A DNA stretch of 5,921 bases from an uncultured Ruminococcus sp. (lineage in GTDB: Bacteria > Bacillota > Clostridia > Oscillospirales > Acutalibacteraceae). The stretch is taken from contig CACYDB010000101.1 of NCBI GenBank assembly GCA_902773035.1, forward strand, positions 1 through 5,921, written 5' to 3'. Shown here piece after piece: positions 1-5,826 of this stretch; position 1 is the stretch's first letter, and each line of letters begins with the position of its first letter. Below the pieces are notes generated by a model. The model saw only the letters and a list, made by a program, of their open reading frames with translations. It was not told the DNA's origin and made no database searches. The position numbers and the translations under genes were made by a program.

Positions 1-61
1 TGTGGCGGATGAAGGGAGCAAAAGCGCTGTGCAAAATAAGGAGTTGAAGGAGTGGTTTTAA
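1..61 (+). CDS. 3' end of an unidentified upstream gene (partial)
   Basis: An open frame enters the window and ends at TAA 59-61. Its visible residues are VADEGSKSAVQNKELKEWF. The composition (charged, helix-like, ending in an aromatic pair) looks like a genuine C-terminus, but 19 residues are too few to name a family. PcsB/EnvC-like hydrolases often lie downstream of ftsEX, but this tail does not look like a typical FtsX end, so I do not call it ftsX. The other two frames are closed or weaker here. The 86-base gap to the next gene contains no terminator I trust and only a poor promoter, so cotranscription with the hydrolase gene is possible. Confidence 0.35.
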   Translation, partial: VADEGSKSAVQNKELKEWF

Positions 62-147
62 CCACGACGCGCAACGACTATATTTTGTACCGGAAATACA
101 GAAAAAACCGTTAATTAGCTTTTTAAAGCAGAAGGAATGGTAAAGCT

Positions 148-1434
148 ATGTATAAAAAAATCATCTCCGCTCTGCTTATCGTAATTATGGCGTGCTCACC
201 GTTTGTTATGCCTGTTTTCTCGGCTGACACAAAGACCGATGAGTACAAAAAGAAGATAAGCGAGCTACAGGAAAAAGAAAGAAAATATCAGGCTCAGCTC
301 AGTCAGACTAAGTCCGATATCAAAAACAAGGAGGCTTACAGTGAAACGCTCGTAAGCCAGATAGGCGTTCTCAGCACGGAAATCAGTTCCTCTCACGCTC
401 AGATTGAAAAGCTCAACGTCAATATTTCCAAGAAGCAGAAGTCAATCAAGGACGCTAACAAGAAGATTGAAACTCAGATGAACGCCCTCAAAAAGCGTAT
501 CAGAACTATCTATATGGCGGGCGGAACCTCCGACCTCGAGATCATCCTCGGCGCGAAGGACTTTTCCGACTTCCTCGATAAGTTTGAGCTCGTGCGTACT
601 CTCTCGGACTACGACAAGCAGCTTATCGACAAAATCAAGGCTCAGCTTGAGGTTATCAAGGACGAGAAAAAGGAGCTTGAGGAGGAGAAGTCAGAGGTTG
701 AGAAAACCGAGAAAACTCTCCAGAGCAAGCAGAATAAGCTCTCTAATCTGCTTGAGGAAAACAAGAGCGTCCTCGCGGAGCTTTACGACGATCAGGACAG
801 CGCTCAGGCGCTTTTGAATAACGCTTCATCTCAGGAATCGGAGATCCAGAATCAGCTCTCCGCATATCAGAAGCGTCAGGAGGCGGCTCGTAAGGCGGCT
901 CAGACCGTTACTCCGACTCCGACCGCTCCCGCAAATACACGCAGATACACTTCCTCCGGCGGTTCAGGCGGCTCAGGCGGTGGCTCGGGAAGCTCAGCGA
1001 GCTTCAGCGTATCTCCCTCGGGCTTTACATGGCCTGTTCCCGGATTCTACTACGTAATTTCTCCGTTCAATGAGAACCGCGGTTACAGCCATAAGGGCAT
1101 CGACATCGCGGGCGGCGGAATAATGGGCGCGACAGTCGTCGCGGCGTCCGGCGGTACGGTTATCGCCAGCAACAATTCCTGCTCTCACAACTTCGGTAAG
1201 TCCGGCTCATGCGGCTGCGGCGGCGGTTACGGCAACTATGTCCTTATCGCTCACGCCAACGGCAAGTCTACTATGTACGGACATCTTTCCTCGGCTGCGG
1301 TTTCCACAGGCGCGAACGTTAGCAAGGGACAGACAATAGGCTTTGTAGGCTCAACAGGCTGGTCAACAGGCGCGCACCTACACTTTGAGTGCCGTTCGGG
1401 CGGCTCGCCTTACAATCCGATGAGCGAATATTAA
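148..1434 (+). CDS. Secreted PcsB-like coiled-coil protein with M23 metallopeptidase domain (murein hydrolase)
   Basis: Predicted peptidoglycan endopeptidase of 428 residues, exported and acting in the cell wall, probably at division or during growth. Residues 1-26 form a Sec signal peptide (K3-K4, hydrophobic core, likely cut after VFSA26). Residues 27 to about 250 are a long Lys/Glu/Gln-rich coiled coil. It contains the segment at about 118-160 (IYMAGGTSDLEIILGA, then a DFLDKFEL-like stretch) that is typical of PcsB/CwlO-type regulatory coiled coils, which in other Firmicutes are controlled by FtsEX. A Thr/Pro linker (about 252-264) and a Gly/Ser linker (about 268-285) lead to the M23 domain (about 293-425). 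Zinc and catalytic residues are intact: H315 and D319 (HKGID), H379 (YGHL), H410 and H412 (HLHFE). An unusual Cys/Gly insert lies at 345-358. The start is supported by AGAAGGAA at 130-137, about 11 bases upstream. The family call is firm; control by FtsEX is inference, since ftsEX is not in view. Confidence 0.93.
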   Translation: MYKKIISALLIVIMACSPFVMPVFSADTKTDEYKKKISELQEKERKYQAQLSQTKSDIKNKEAYSETLVSQIGVLSTEISSSHAQIEKLNVNISKKQKSIKDANKKIETQMNALKKRIRTIYMAGGTSDLEIILGAKDFSDFLDKFELVRTLSDYDKQLIDKIKAQLEVIKDEKKELEEEKSEVEKTEKTLQSKQNKLSNLLEENKSVLAELYDDQDSAQALLNNASSQESEIQNQLSAYQKRQEAARKAAQTVTPTPTAPANTRRYTSSGGSGGSGGGSGSSASFSVSPSGFTWPVPGFYYVISPFNENRGYSHKGIDIAGGGIMGATVVAASGGTVIASNNSCSHNFGKSGSCGCGGGYGNYVLIAHANGKSTMYGHLSSAAVSTGANVSKGQTIGFVGSTGWSTGAHLHFECRSGGSPYNPMSEY

Positions 1435-1443
1435 AAGTTACGG

Positions 1444-1468
1444 GCGGCTCTCTGAGCCGCTCTTTCTT
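1444..1468 (+). terminator. Intrinsic terminator of the M23 hydrolase gene
   Basis: A perfect 7-bp GC-rich stem, GCGGCTC (1444-1450) with GAGCCGC (1454-1460), has a 3-base loop and is followed by the T-rich run TCTTTCTT (1461-1468). It begins 10 bases after the stop codon of the hydrolase gene. It should separate that gene from the secreted protein gene downstream. Confidence 0.85.
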
Positions 1469-1472
1469 CAGC

Positions 1473-1498
1473 TAATCTTCAGATTAACGCGTTATAAT
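1473..1498 (+). promoter_or_regulatory. Probable promoter (-10 box) with overlapping dyad, for the secreted CBM-like gene
   Basis: A consensus -10 box TATAAT lies at 1493-1498. No good -35 box exists at 16-18 bases (17-base spacing gives AGCTAA at 1470-1475). Just upstream is a dyad, TAATCT-TC-AGATTA (1473-1486), which would fall between -35 and -10. That is a plausible place for a repressor or for an activator compensating for the missing -35. Predicted transcription start is about 1505, giving a leader of about 25 bases before GTG 1530. The -10 match is seen; the regulation is inferred. Confidence 0.45.
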
Positions 1499-1514
1499 GT
1501 TTACAGAAACCTAC

Positions 1515-1524
1515 AGAGGAGGAA
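1515..1524 (+). promoter_or_regulatory. Ribosome binding site that fixes the GTG start at 1530
   Basis: AGAGGAGGAA contains the full AGGAGG core (1517-1522), 7 bases before GTG 1530. The longer frame from ATG 1497 has no such site, and that ATG overlaps the -10 box, so it would lie upstream of the predicted transcript start. Confidence 0.85.
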
Positions 1525-1529
1525 TTTTT

Positions 1530-2600
1530 GTGAAAACATTTACAAAAGCTTTATGCTTAACACTTTCAATCTGCGTTATAATCTCCGCCTTCGTGGCGGG
1601 AGCCTTCAGCGCCTCGGCAAATTACGGCGACGATTTGCGCCGCGCCGATATCAAGAACGCTGTTTCCGAGGGTACCGATACAAACAAATACTATTTCTAT
1701 ATGCCTGAGGAGTGGCGCAATACCTATAACGACGCCTACGACGGCAAGAGCCTTTCCTCATGCGTTGCGGGCATCTTCTGGTGGAGCGGTACCGCGAATT
1801 GCGATGAATACTACAAGACTCTCGGTCAAAAAAGCTGGCCGGGCTACGTTATTACGGAAAAAGAGGTCGGCGACGAGAATATCTTTATTGCCCGCTGTCC
1901 CAAGGACGTAGAAAACATAATCTTCAACAACGCTGTTGACGGCGGCGAGGATCAGTATGACGAAAAGTATCTGAAAGCGAATCAGACAGTAAATATTTAC
2001 TGTGGGTCACGTTATCCCGAGGATGACGAATTCGGCTTCTATCCGAACGGCCTTGACAGTATGGACAATATGATTTATGTCTGCAATACAAACTATGAGC
2101 CCACAACGAGCGAGCTTACTAAGGAAACCGTTAAGGGAGAGTGGTTCTATTACTACGGCGGCGGTAAGTACGGCTATTTAAAAACTCTCGCCGAGGCTCA
2201 GGCTAACAACGCCGTGTTCTCAGGCGGAAAATTCCCCGAGCTGACCGGTAAGTCTGCCGAAAACGACACTCCTAAGGTTACTCCCGTTCAGCCTAAGGTG
2301 ACCGTTAAGGCTAAAAATACGATGAAGGTCAAGGCGAAGAACGTAACAGTCAAGGCTTCCAAGCTCAAAAGTAAAAAGTATACGTTCAAGGCGTTCACCG
2401 TCACAAAGGCTAAGGGAAAGGTAAGCTACGCCAAGGTCAGCGGCTCCAAGGCTCTGAGCGTCGGCAAAAAGGGTAATATAACAGTCAAAAAGGGTACGAA
2501 GAGGGGTTCGTACACGATAAAGGTAAAAATCACCGCAAAGGGCAGCTCAAAGTATTTATCTAAGAGCGTGACCAAGAAGGTGAAGGTGAAAGTGAAATAA
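1530..2600 (+). CDS. Secreted protein with putative starch-binding (CBM26-like) region and Lys-rich Ig-like C-terminal domain
   Basis: Exported protein of 356 residues from GTG 1530. The signal peptide is residues 1-30 (K2, K6, hydrophobic core, A28-S29-A30 cleavage site). The N-terminal region at about 52-240 is aromatic-rich: YYFYMPEEW (54-62), GIFWW (81-85), SWPGY (102-106), IIFNN (130-134), YYPNG-like FYPNG (170-174) and GEWFYYYGGGKYG (203-215). The W/WPG/IFNN pattern recalls family 26 starch-binding modules and a repeated module of ruminococcal amylases and amylosome proteins. No catalytic domain is seen. It has five Cys (78, 91, 123, 158, 185) in this region. A TPVQP linker at 251-255 precedes a strongly basic beta-rich domain (about 256-356) with VTVK, NITVKKGTKRGSYTIKVKITAKGSS and a final KVKVKVK; such Ig-like tails are common on clostridial surface proteins and may hold the protein to the anionic wall. 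No sortase motif, dockerin or SLH domain is present. Likely role: binding polysaccharide at the surface. The CBM26 link is from memory of motifs, not a search. Confidence 0.8.
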   Translation: MKTFTKALCLTLSICVIISAFVAGAFSASANYGDDLRRADIKNAVSEGTDTNKYYFYMPEEWRNTYNDAYDGKSLSSCVAGIFWWSGTANCDEYYKTLGQKSWPGYVITEKEVGDENIFIARCPKDVENIIFNNAVDGGEDQYDEKYLKANQTVNIYCGSRYPEDDEFGFYPNGLDSMDNMIYVCNTNYEPTTSELTKETVKGEWFYYYGGGKYGYLKTLAEAQANNAVFSGGKFPELTGKSAENDTPKVTPVQPKVTVKAKNTMKVKAKNVTVKASKLKSKKYTFKAFTVTKAKGKVSYAKVSGSKALSVGKKGNITVKKGTKRGSYTIKVKITAKGSSKYLSKSVTKKVKVKVK

Positions 2601-2614
2601 ACATTTTTCAAAAT

Positions 2615-2649
2615 CCCCCTGCATATACTTTAGGGTAATATGCAGGGGG
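2615..2649 (+). promoter_or_regulatory. Perfect 12-bp hairpin: possible weak terminator that also hides the next gene's ribosome binding site
   Basis: CCCCCTGCATAT (2615-2626) pairs perfectly with ATATGCAGGGGG (2638-2649) across an 11-base loop. Flanking AAAT (2611-2614) and ATTTT (2652-2656) can extend it with a 2-base bulge. It starts 14 bases after the stop of the upstream gene. The T-run is weak (TAATTTT), so termination may be partial. The AGGGGG that serves as ribosome binding site for ATG 2657 lies wholly in the 3' arm, so read-through mRNA would have it paired. A -10-like TATACT (2624-2629) spans the 5' arm and loop, without a good -35. Confidence 0.7.
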
Positions 2650-2656
2650 TAATTTT

Positions 2657-3487
2657 ATGCTTACGGCGCTCACAATCAACAACATTCATTATGATAAACG
2701 CTACATTAATTTTTTATCGAAGCTTCGTGGCAATTCAATCCGAACCGAGATCAAGTCGGCGCGCGGAGTTGTGCTGCGGCATATTATCTTGGATAAACGC
2801 CGCGACCGAATCGACTGGGAGCTTCTCGACAGCATTATCGGCGCTCAGCGCAACCATCTTATCTGCTCCGACAGTATCATTCTTCCGCGTGAGCTGGGGT
2901 TCAGACGCTTTGACGACTCGTATTTCCGTTCCTTACTCTCGCTGAATATGTCGCTTCATATCATCTCCAAGCTCAAAAACAAGCTCGATTTAAGCTACGC
3001 GCTTTTTGACCCCGAGGGCGACTGGAGCGCGTATATCGGAGGATTCGCGCGATACTGCGGCGATGTAACCGTCATATCCGACAAGCCCGATAAATACGCT
3101 GATGTCATCTCTGAAATCGCCGATGAAACAGGGGCACAGGTCAAGCTCAGCTCAAACCGCGACAGGCTTCTGAATACAGATTTCATTACAGCTCCCGCTC
3201 AGATACGCGAGCCTCTTTGTCTGAGAGGCGACGCAGTAGTCCTCACGGGCAGGGCTCCGACTGTCTGCCTGCCCGGACAGGTGTATTTTGATTACCATTT
3301 CCGTATGCCGAATATGTTCGACAGGATAAAGCCCGCCGAGCTGAGCGAGGTCTACTTTTCCGCGGCGCTCTTTACGAAAGCCCGTCAGTATGAGCTGGGC
3401 TCGATCGTCCCGACGGCGTGCTACAACTACTCATCCTCGCAAACTCCGCGCTCAATGTGCGATTTTCTTATGAATAAAGCAGGCTGA
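2657..3487 (+). CDS. Conserved-looking protein of unknown function, possible Rossmann-like core
   Basis: I do not recognise this 276-residue protein. It has no signal peptide and no membrane segment, so it is probably cytoplasmic. Residues 1-110 mix short strands and helices and include a basic stretch KRRDR (47-51). Residues 113-197 alternate strand and helix: YALFDPEG (114-121), helix to 133, DVTVIS (136-141), helix 145-157, QVKLSS (161-166), TDFITAPA (174-181) and GDAVVLTG (191-198). This is the order of a Rossmann-type fold such as dehydrogenases of the shikimate type, but the glycine-rich nucleotide loop is replaced by DPEGDWSAYIGG. The C-terminus has an aromatic-rich piece (YFDYHFRMPNMFDR, 210-223), a helix rich in Ala and Cys255/Cys268. 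Start: ATG 2657 is 7 bases after AGGGGG (2644-2649). Base and codon use resemble the neighbours, so recent transfer is not suggested. It could be an enzyme or a degenerate regulatory relative; no function is assigned. Confidence 0.8.
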   Translation: MLTALTINNIHYDKRYINFLSKLRGNSIRTEIKSARGVVLRHIILDKRRDRIDWELLDSIIGAQRNHLICSDSIILPRELGFRRFDDSYFRSLLSLNMSLHIISKLKNKLDLSYALFDPEGDWSAYIGGFARYCGDVTVISDKPDKYADVISEIADETGAQVKLSSNRDRLLNTDFITAPAQIREPLCLRGDAVVLTGRAPTVCLPGQVYFDYHFRMPNMFDRIKPAELSEVYFSAALFTKARQYELGSIVPTACYNYSSSQTPRSMCDFLMNKAG

Positions 3488-3501
3488 ATGCCGAATTTTG
3501 C

Positions 3502-3530
3502 TTGACATCCACCATCAAAAAAACTATAAT
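3502..3530 (+). promoter_or_regulatory. Consensus sigma-A promoter for greA-lysS
   Basis: TTGACA (3502-3507) and TATAAT (3525-3530) both match the consensus exactly and are 17 bases apart. The transcription start should be about 3537, giving an AT-rich leader of about 42 bases before greA. No terminator is evident between the stop of the upstream gene (3487) and this promoter. A second TATAAT at 3533-3538 is too far from the -35 (25 bases). Confidence 0.9.
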
Positions 3531-3578
3531 AATATAATGTGTAATAATATGTAATTTAATAATAAAGGATGTATTAGT

Positions 3579-4049
3579 ATGAAAAAGATATTAATGACAG
3601 AAGAAACTCTTCGTAATCTTGAAAATGAGCTCAAATATCTCAAGGGCGAGAAGCGTAAGGAAATGGCTGAGAAAATCAAGCTTGCCCGTTCCTACGGCGA
3701 CCTTTCCGAGAACAGTGAGTATGATGACGCTAAGAACGAGCAGGCTATTATGGAGGCTCGTATCCGCGACATCGAGTCTACGCTCAAAAACTACGAGCTT
3801 ATCGACGAGAACGACGACAGCTCAGAGCAGGTTCGCCTGACATCACGCGTTAAGGTCGAGATGATCGCTACAGGCACAACACGCGAGTTCAAGATCGTCG
3901 GCGTTAACGAGATCAATCCCGCCGAGGGTAAAATCTCCGACGAGAGTCCCGTAGGCTCCGCGCTTATGGGTCACGTTGTCGGCGACGTAGTCGAGGCTGA
4001 CGCTCCGAGAGGCTCTGTCGCTATGAAGATTCTTGAGATAGGTAAGTAA
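3579..4049 (+). CDS. greA: Transcription elongation factor GreA
   Basis: GreA binds RNA polymerase in the secondary channel and stimulates cleavage of backtracked RNA, so stalled complexes can resume. The 156 residues match the usual family length (about 158). Residues 1-75 form the N-terminal coiled-coil finger. The conserved tip motif ARSYGDLSENSEYDDAKNEQ is present at 36-55, with the acidic D41 and E44 that help place the catalytic metal, at the same numbers as in E. coli. The C-terminal FKBP-like polymerase-binding domain spans about 80-156, with the typical ISDESPVGSALMGHVVGD stretch and PRG near the end. Start: AAAGGA (3564-3569) is 9 bases upstream of ATG. It is the first gene of the unit driven by the 3502-3530 promoter and is followed 27 bases later by lysS. 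The greA-lysS order recurs in Firmicutes. Confidence 0.97.
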   Translation: MKKILMTEETLRNLENELKYLKGEKRKEMAEKIKLARSYGDLSENSEYDDAKNEQAIMEARIRDIESTLKNYELIDENDDSSEQVRLTSRVKVEMIATGTTREFKIVGVNEINPAEGKISDESPVGSALMGHVVGDVVEADAPRGSVAMKILEIGK

Positions 4050-4076
4050 TTCAGGTAAATAAAGGGGAATATCAAA

Positions 4077-5561
4077 ATGGCTGAAAATAAGCAGATTCAG
4101 ATTTCAAGCGATCCCGTCAAGGCGAGATACGACAAGCTTGAAATTTTAAAGGATATGGGACGTAATCCGTTTGAGGTTACGACATCAGACCGCGACACTA
4201 CCTGCGCTGAGATTTCCGAGCGCTTTGAGGAGCTCGAGAACAAGACGGTTGTTATCGCGGGACGCGTTATGTCCAAGCGTGGCAAGGGCAAGGTTACATT
4301 CCTTGACGTTCACGACCTCACGGGCAAAATGCAGGTGTTCGCTAAGCGCGACGATCTCGGCGAGGATGAGTACGCTATCCTCAAGCGCTGGGATATCGGC
4401 GATATTGTCGAGGTCAAGGGCTTTGTGTTCAAGACTCAGATGGGCGAGGTGAGCGTTCACGCTCAGGAGGTAAAGCTCCTTTCAAAATCGCTCCAGCCGC
4501 TTCCCGAGAAGTATCACGGTCTTACAAATACAGACCTGCGCTATCGTCAGCGCTATACCGACCTTATTATGAATCCCGACGTTAAGGATACATTTATCAA
4601 GCGTTCAAAGATTATCAGCACGATCCGCCGTTTCCTCGACGAGCAGGGCTTTATGGAGGTTGAAACTCCGATGCTCGTATCTAACGCGGGCGGCGCTGCG
4701 GCAAGACCGTTTTTCACTCACTTCAACGCTCTTGACGAGGACTTGAAGCTCAGAATTTCGCTCGAGCTTTACCTCAAGAGACTGATTGTCGGCGGACTTG
4801 AGAAGGTCTACGAAATCGGCAGAGTTTTCCGTAACGAAGGCGTAGACACACGTCACAACCCCGAGTTCACGCTTATGGAGCTCTATCAGGCGTATACAGA
4901 TTACAACGGAATGATGGACTTAACCGAGAGAATGTTCCGCCACATTGCCAAGGAGGTCACAGGCTCCGAGCAGGTAAAATACGGCGAGCATGTTATCGAC
5001 TTTTCAAAGCCGTTCGAGCGTATCACTATGGTTGACGCTGTCAAGAAGTACGCCGAGGTTGACTGGAATGAGGTTAAGGACACCGCCGAGGCTAAGGCTA
5101 TCGCGGACAAGCTCCACGTTGAGTATGAGGATCGTCACGAGAAGGGCGACATTCTCAGCCTTATCTTTGAGGAATACGTTGAGGAGCACCTGATTCAGCC
5201 GACATTCGTAATGGATCACCCGATTGAGATTTCACCGCTTACAAAGAAAAAGCCCGATAACCCGGACTACGTTGAGCGTTTTGAGATGTTTATCAACGGC
5301 TGGGAGATGTGCAACGCGTACTCCGAGCTTAACGACCCGATTGATCAGCGTGAGCGATTCAAGGCTCAGGAAGCGCTTCTGGCTCAGGGCGACGACGAGG
5401 CTAATACCACAGACGAGGACTTCCTCAACGCCCTTGAAATCGGTATGCCTCCCACAGGCGGTATAGGCTACGGCATTGACAGACTGGCGATGATTATGAC
5501 CGATTCGCCTGCTATCAGTGACGTTATCCTGTTCCCGACAATGAAAACCTTAGATAAGTAA
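4077..5561 (+). CDS. lysS: Lysyl-tRNA synthetase, class II
   Basis: Charges tRNA-Lys with lysine using ATP, in the cytoplasm. Its 494 residues match the bacterial class II enzyme (about 490-505). The N-terminal OB-fold anticodon-binding domain is at about 58-145 (VVIAGRVMSKRGKGKVTFLD, then a GDIVEVKG strand). The catalytic domain follows: motif 1 around FMEVETPML with P198 and the GGAAARPF segment; motif 2 FRNEGVDTRHNPEFT with R252 and E254; a YSELNDPIDQR segment late in the domain; and motif 3 GIGYGIDRL with R469. All are intact. Start: AAAGGGG (4061-4067) is 9 bases before ATG. Only 27 bases separate it from greA, with no terminator or promoter, so the two are probably cotranscribed. No T-box leader is visible upstream, so tRNA-Lys-sensing control is not suggested. 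The C-terminus (SDVILFP, then a short tail) is normal and complete. Confidence 0.98.
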   Translation: MAENKQIQISSDPVKARYDKLEILKDMGRNPFEVTTSDRDTTCAEISERFEELENKTVVIAGRVMSKRGKGKVTFLDVHDLTGKMQVFAKRDDLGEDEYAILKRWDIGDIVEVKGFVFKTQMGEVSVHAQEVKLLSKSLQPLPEKYHGLTNTDLRYRQRYTDLIMNPDVKDTFIKRSKIISTIRRFLDEQGFMEVETPMLVSNAGGAAARPFFTHFNALDEDLKLRISLELYLKRLIVGGLEKVYEIGRVFRNEGVDTRHNPEFTLMELYQAYTDYNGMMDLTERMFRHIAKEVTGSEQVKYGEHVIDFSKPFERITMVDAVKKYAEVDWNEVKDTAEAKAIADKLHVEYEDRHEKGDILSLIFEEYVEEHLIQPTFVMDHPIEISPLTKKKPDNPDYVERFEMFINGWEMCNAYSELNDPIDQRERFKAQEALLAQGDDEANTTDEDFLNALEIGMPPTGGIGYGIDRLAMIMTDSPAISDVILFPTMKTLDK

Positions 5562-5600
5562 CACCCCAAAACCCCAGTGTTTATGCGGGTTTTGAGTGTT
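5560..5600 (+). other. Imperfect hairpin at the lysS stop codon
   Basis: CAAAACCC (5567-5574) pairs with GGGTTTTG (5587-5594). After a small internal loop, AACAC (5560-5564) pairs with GTGTT (5596-5600). The last two bases of the lysS stop codon are in the stem. No T-run follows, so it is a poor intrinsic terminator; it may protect the 3' end of the mRNA or be a decayed terminator. The proper terminator is about 85 bases further on. Confidence 0.45.
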
Positions 5601-5612
5601 GCAATGTCTCGG

Positions 5613-5630
5613 ATTTACGCCATTTACGCC
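5613..5630 (+). repeat. Tandem duplication of a 9-bp unit
   Basis: ATTTACGCC occurs twice back to back, at 5613-5621 and 5622-5630, without mismatch. It lies in the lysS 3' untranslated region. Two copies of 9 bases could arise by slippage; no function is evident. Confidence 0.7.
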
Positions 5631-5682
5631 AAACGGTGCAGAAAGTTGTGCAGGGCGAAACAATCGCATATTTTAATGAATT

Positions 5683-5720
5683 TGACCTTGATGGATTCGT
5701 TTTCATCAAGGTCATTTTTT
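5683..5720 (+). terminator. Strong intrinsic terminator of the greA-lysS unit
   Basis: TGACCTTGATG (5683-5693) pairs perfectly over 11 bp with CATCAAGGTCA (5704-5714) across a 10-base loop that can close further by G-T and A-T pairs. It is followed at once by TTTTTT (5715-5720). It lies about 120 bases after the lysS stop and just before the next promoter, so it should isolate the XRE gene from lysS transcription. Confidence 0.92.
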
Positions 5721-5730
5721 ACTTGACGGA

Positions 5731-5759
5731 TAGACAAAATCAGGCTGAAATGATATAAT
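5731..5759 (+). promoter_or_regulatory. Extended -10 promoter for the XRE regulator gene
   Basis: TAGACA (5731-5736, five of six consensus bases) lies 17 bases before TATAAT (5754-5759). A TG at 5751-5752 gives the extended -10 form TGATATAAT. The predicted start is about 5766, leaving a leader of about 100 bases before ATG 5869, long enough for control at the DNA or RNA level. Confidence 0.85.
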
Positions 5760-5777
5760 GACATAAAGATAAATCGA

Positions 5778-5792
5778 AATTTACCCTAAATT
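5778..5792. promoter_or_regulatory. Perfect 6-3-6 dyad just downstream of the XRE promoter, operator candidate
   Basis: AATTTA (5778-5783), CCC, TAAATT (5787-5792): both arms match exactly. It would sit at about +12 to +26. Size and symmetry suit a dimeric Cro/CI-type repressor, and XRE regulators often control themselves, so an autoregulatory operator is plausible. This is inference; the bases are AT-rich and chance symmetry is possible. Confidence 0.4.
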
Positions 5793-5826
5793 GCGGCATT
5801 GTTAATTTGCGTTGCTTGCGGCAATG
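5791..5826 (+). repeat. Imperfect 11-bp direct repeat in the XRE leader
   Basis: TTGCGGCATTG (5791-5801) and TTGCGGCAATG (5816-5826) match at 10 of 11 positions with starts 25 bases apart; further TTGC words occur at 5807 and 5812. GCATTG (5796-5801) can also pair with CAATGC (5822-5827), so the segment may fold as a modest hairpin in RNA. Confidence 0.55.

Noticed and set aside
56..84. Promoter for the M23 hydrolase using TATATT at 79-84
   Set aside because: The -35 position at 17 bases is TTTTAA, a poor match, and no extended -10 is present.
118..129. GCTTTTTAAAGC as a terminator or operator upstream of the hydrolase
   Set aside because: The stem is only 4-5 AT-rich pairs with a minimal loop and no T-run; likely composition.
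184..201. Possible lipoprotein box IMAC (Cys16) in the M23 hydrolase
   Set aside because: Met at -2 is not typical, and the hydrophobic core continues past the Cys to a better signal peptidase I site after VFSA.
1497..1529. ATG 1497 as the start of the secreted protein
   Set aside because: No ribosome binding site, overlaps the -10 box, and adds an 11-residue non-signal-like extension before a good signal peptide; GTG 1530 has AGGAGG at 7 bases.
4050..4076. T-box or lysine riboswitch before lysS
   Set aside because: Only 27 bases lie between greA and lysS, far too short, and no such motif is found in the greA leader.
4185..4460. Antisense open frame inside lysS
   Set aside because: A shadow of strongly biased codon use on the + strand; no ribosome binding site or family resemblance.
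5723..5728. TTGACG as -35 for the XRE gene
   Set aside because: It is 25 bases from the TATAAT; TAGACA at 5731-5736 has the correct 17-base spacing.
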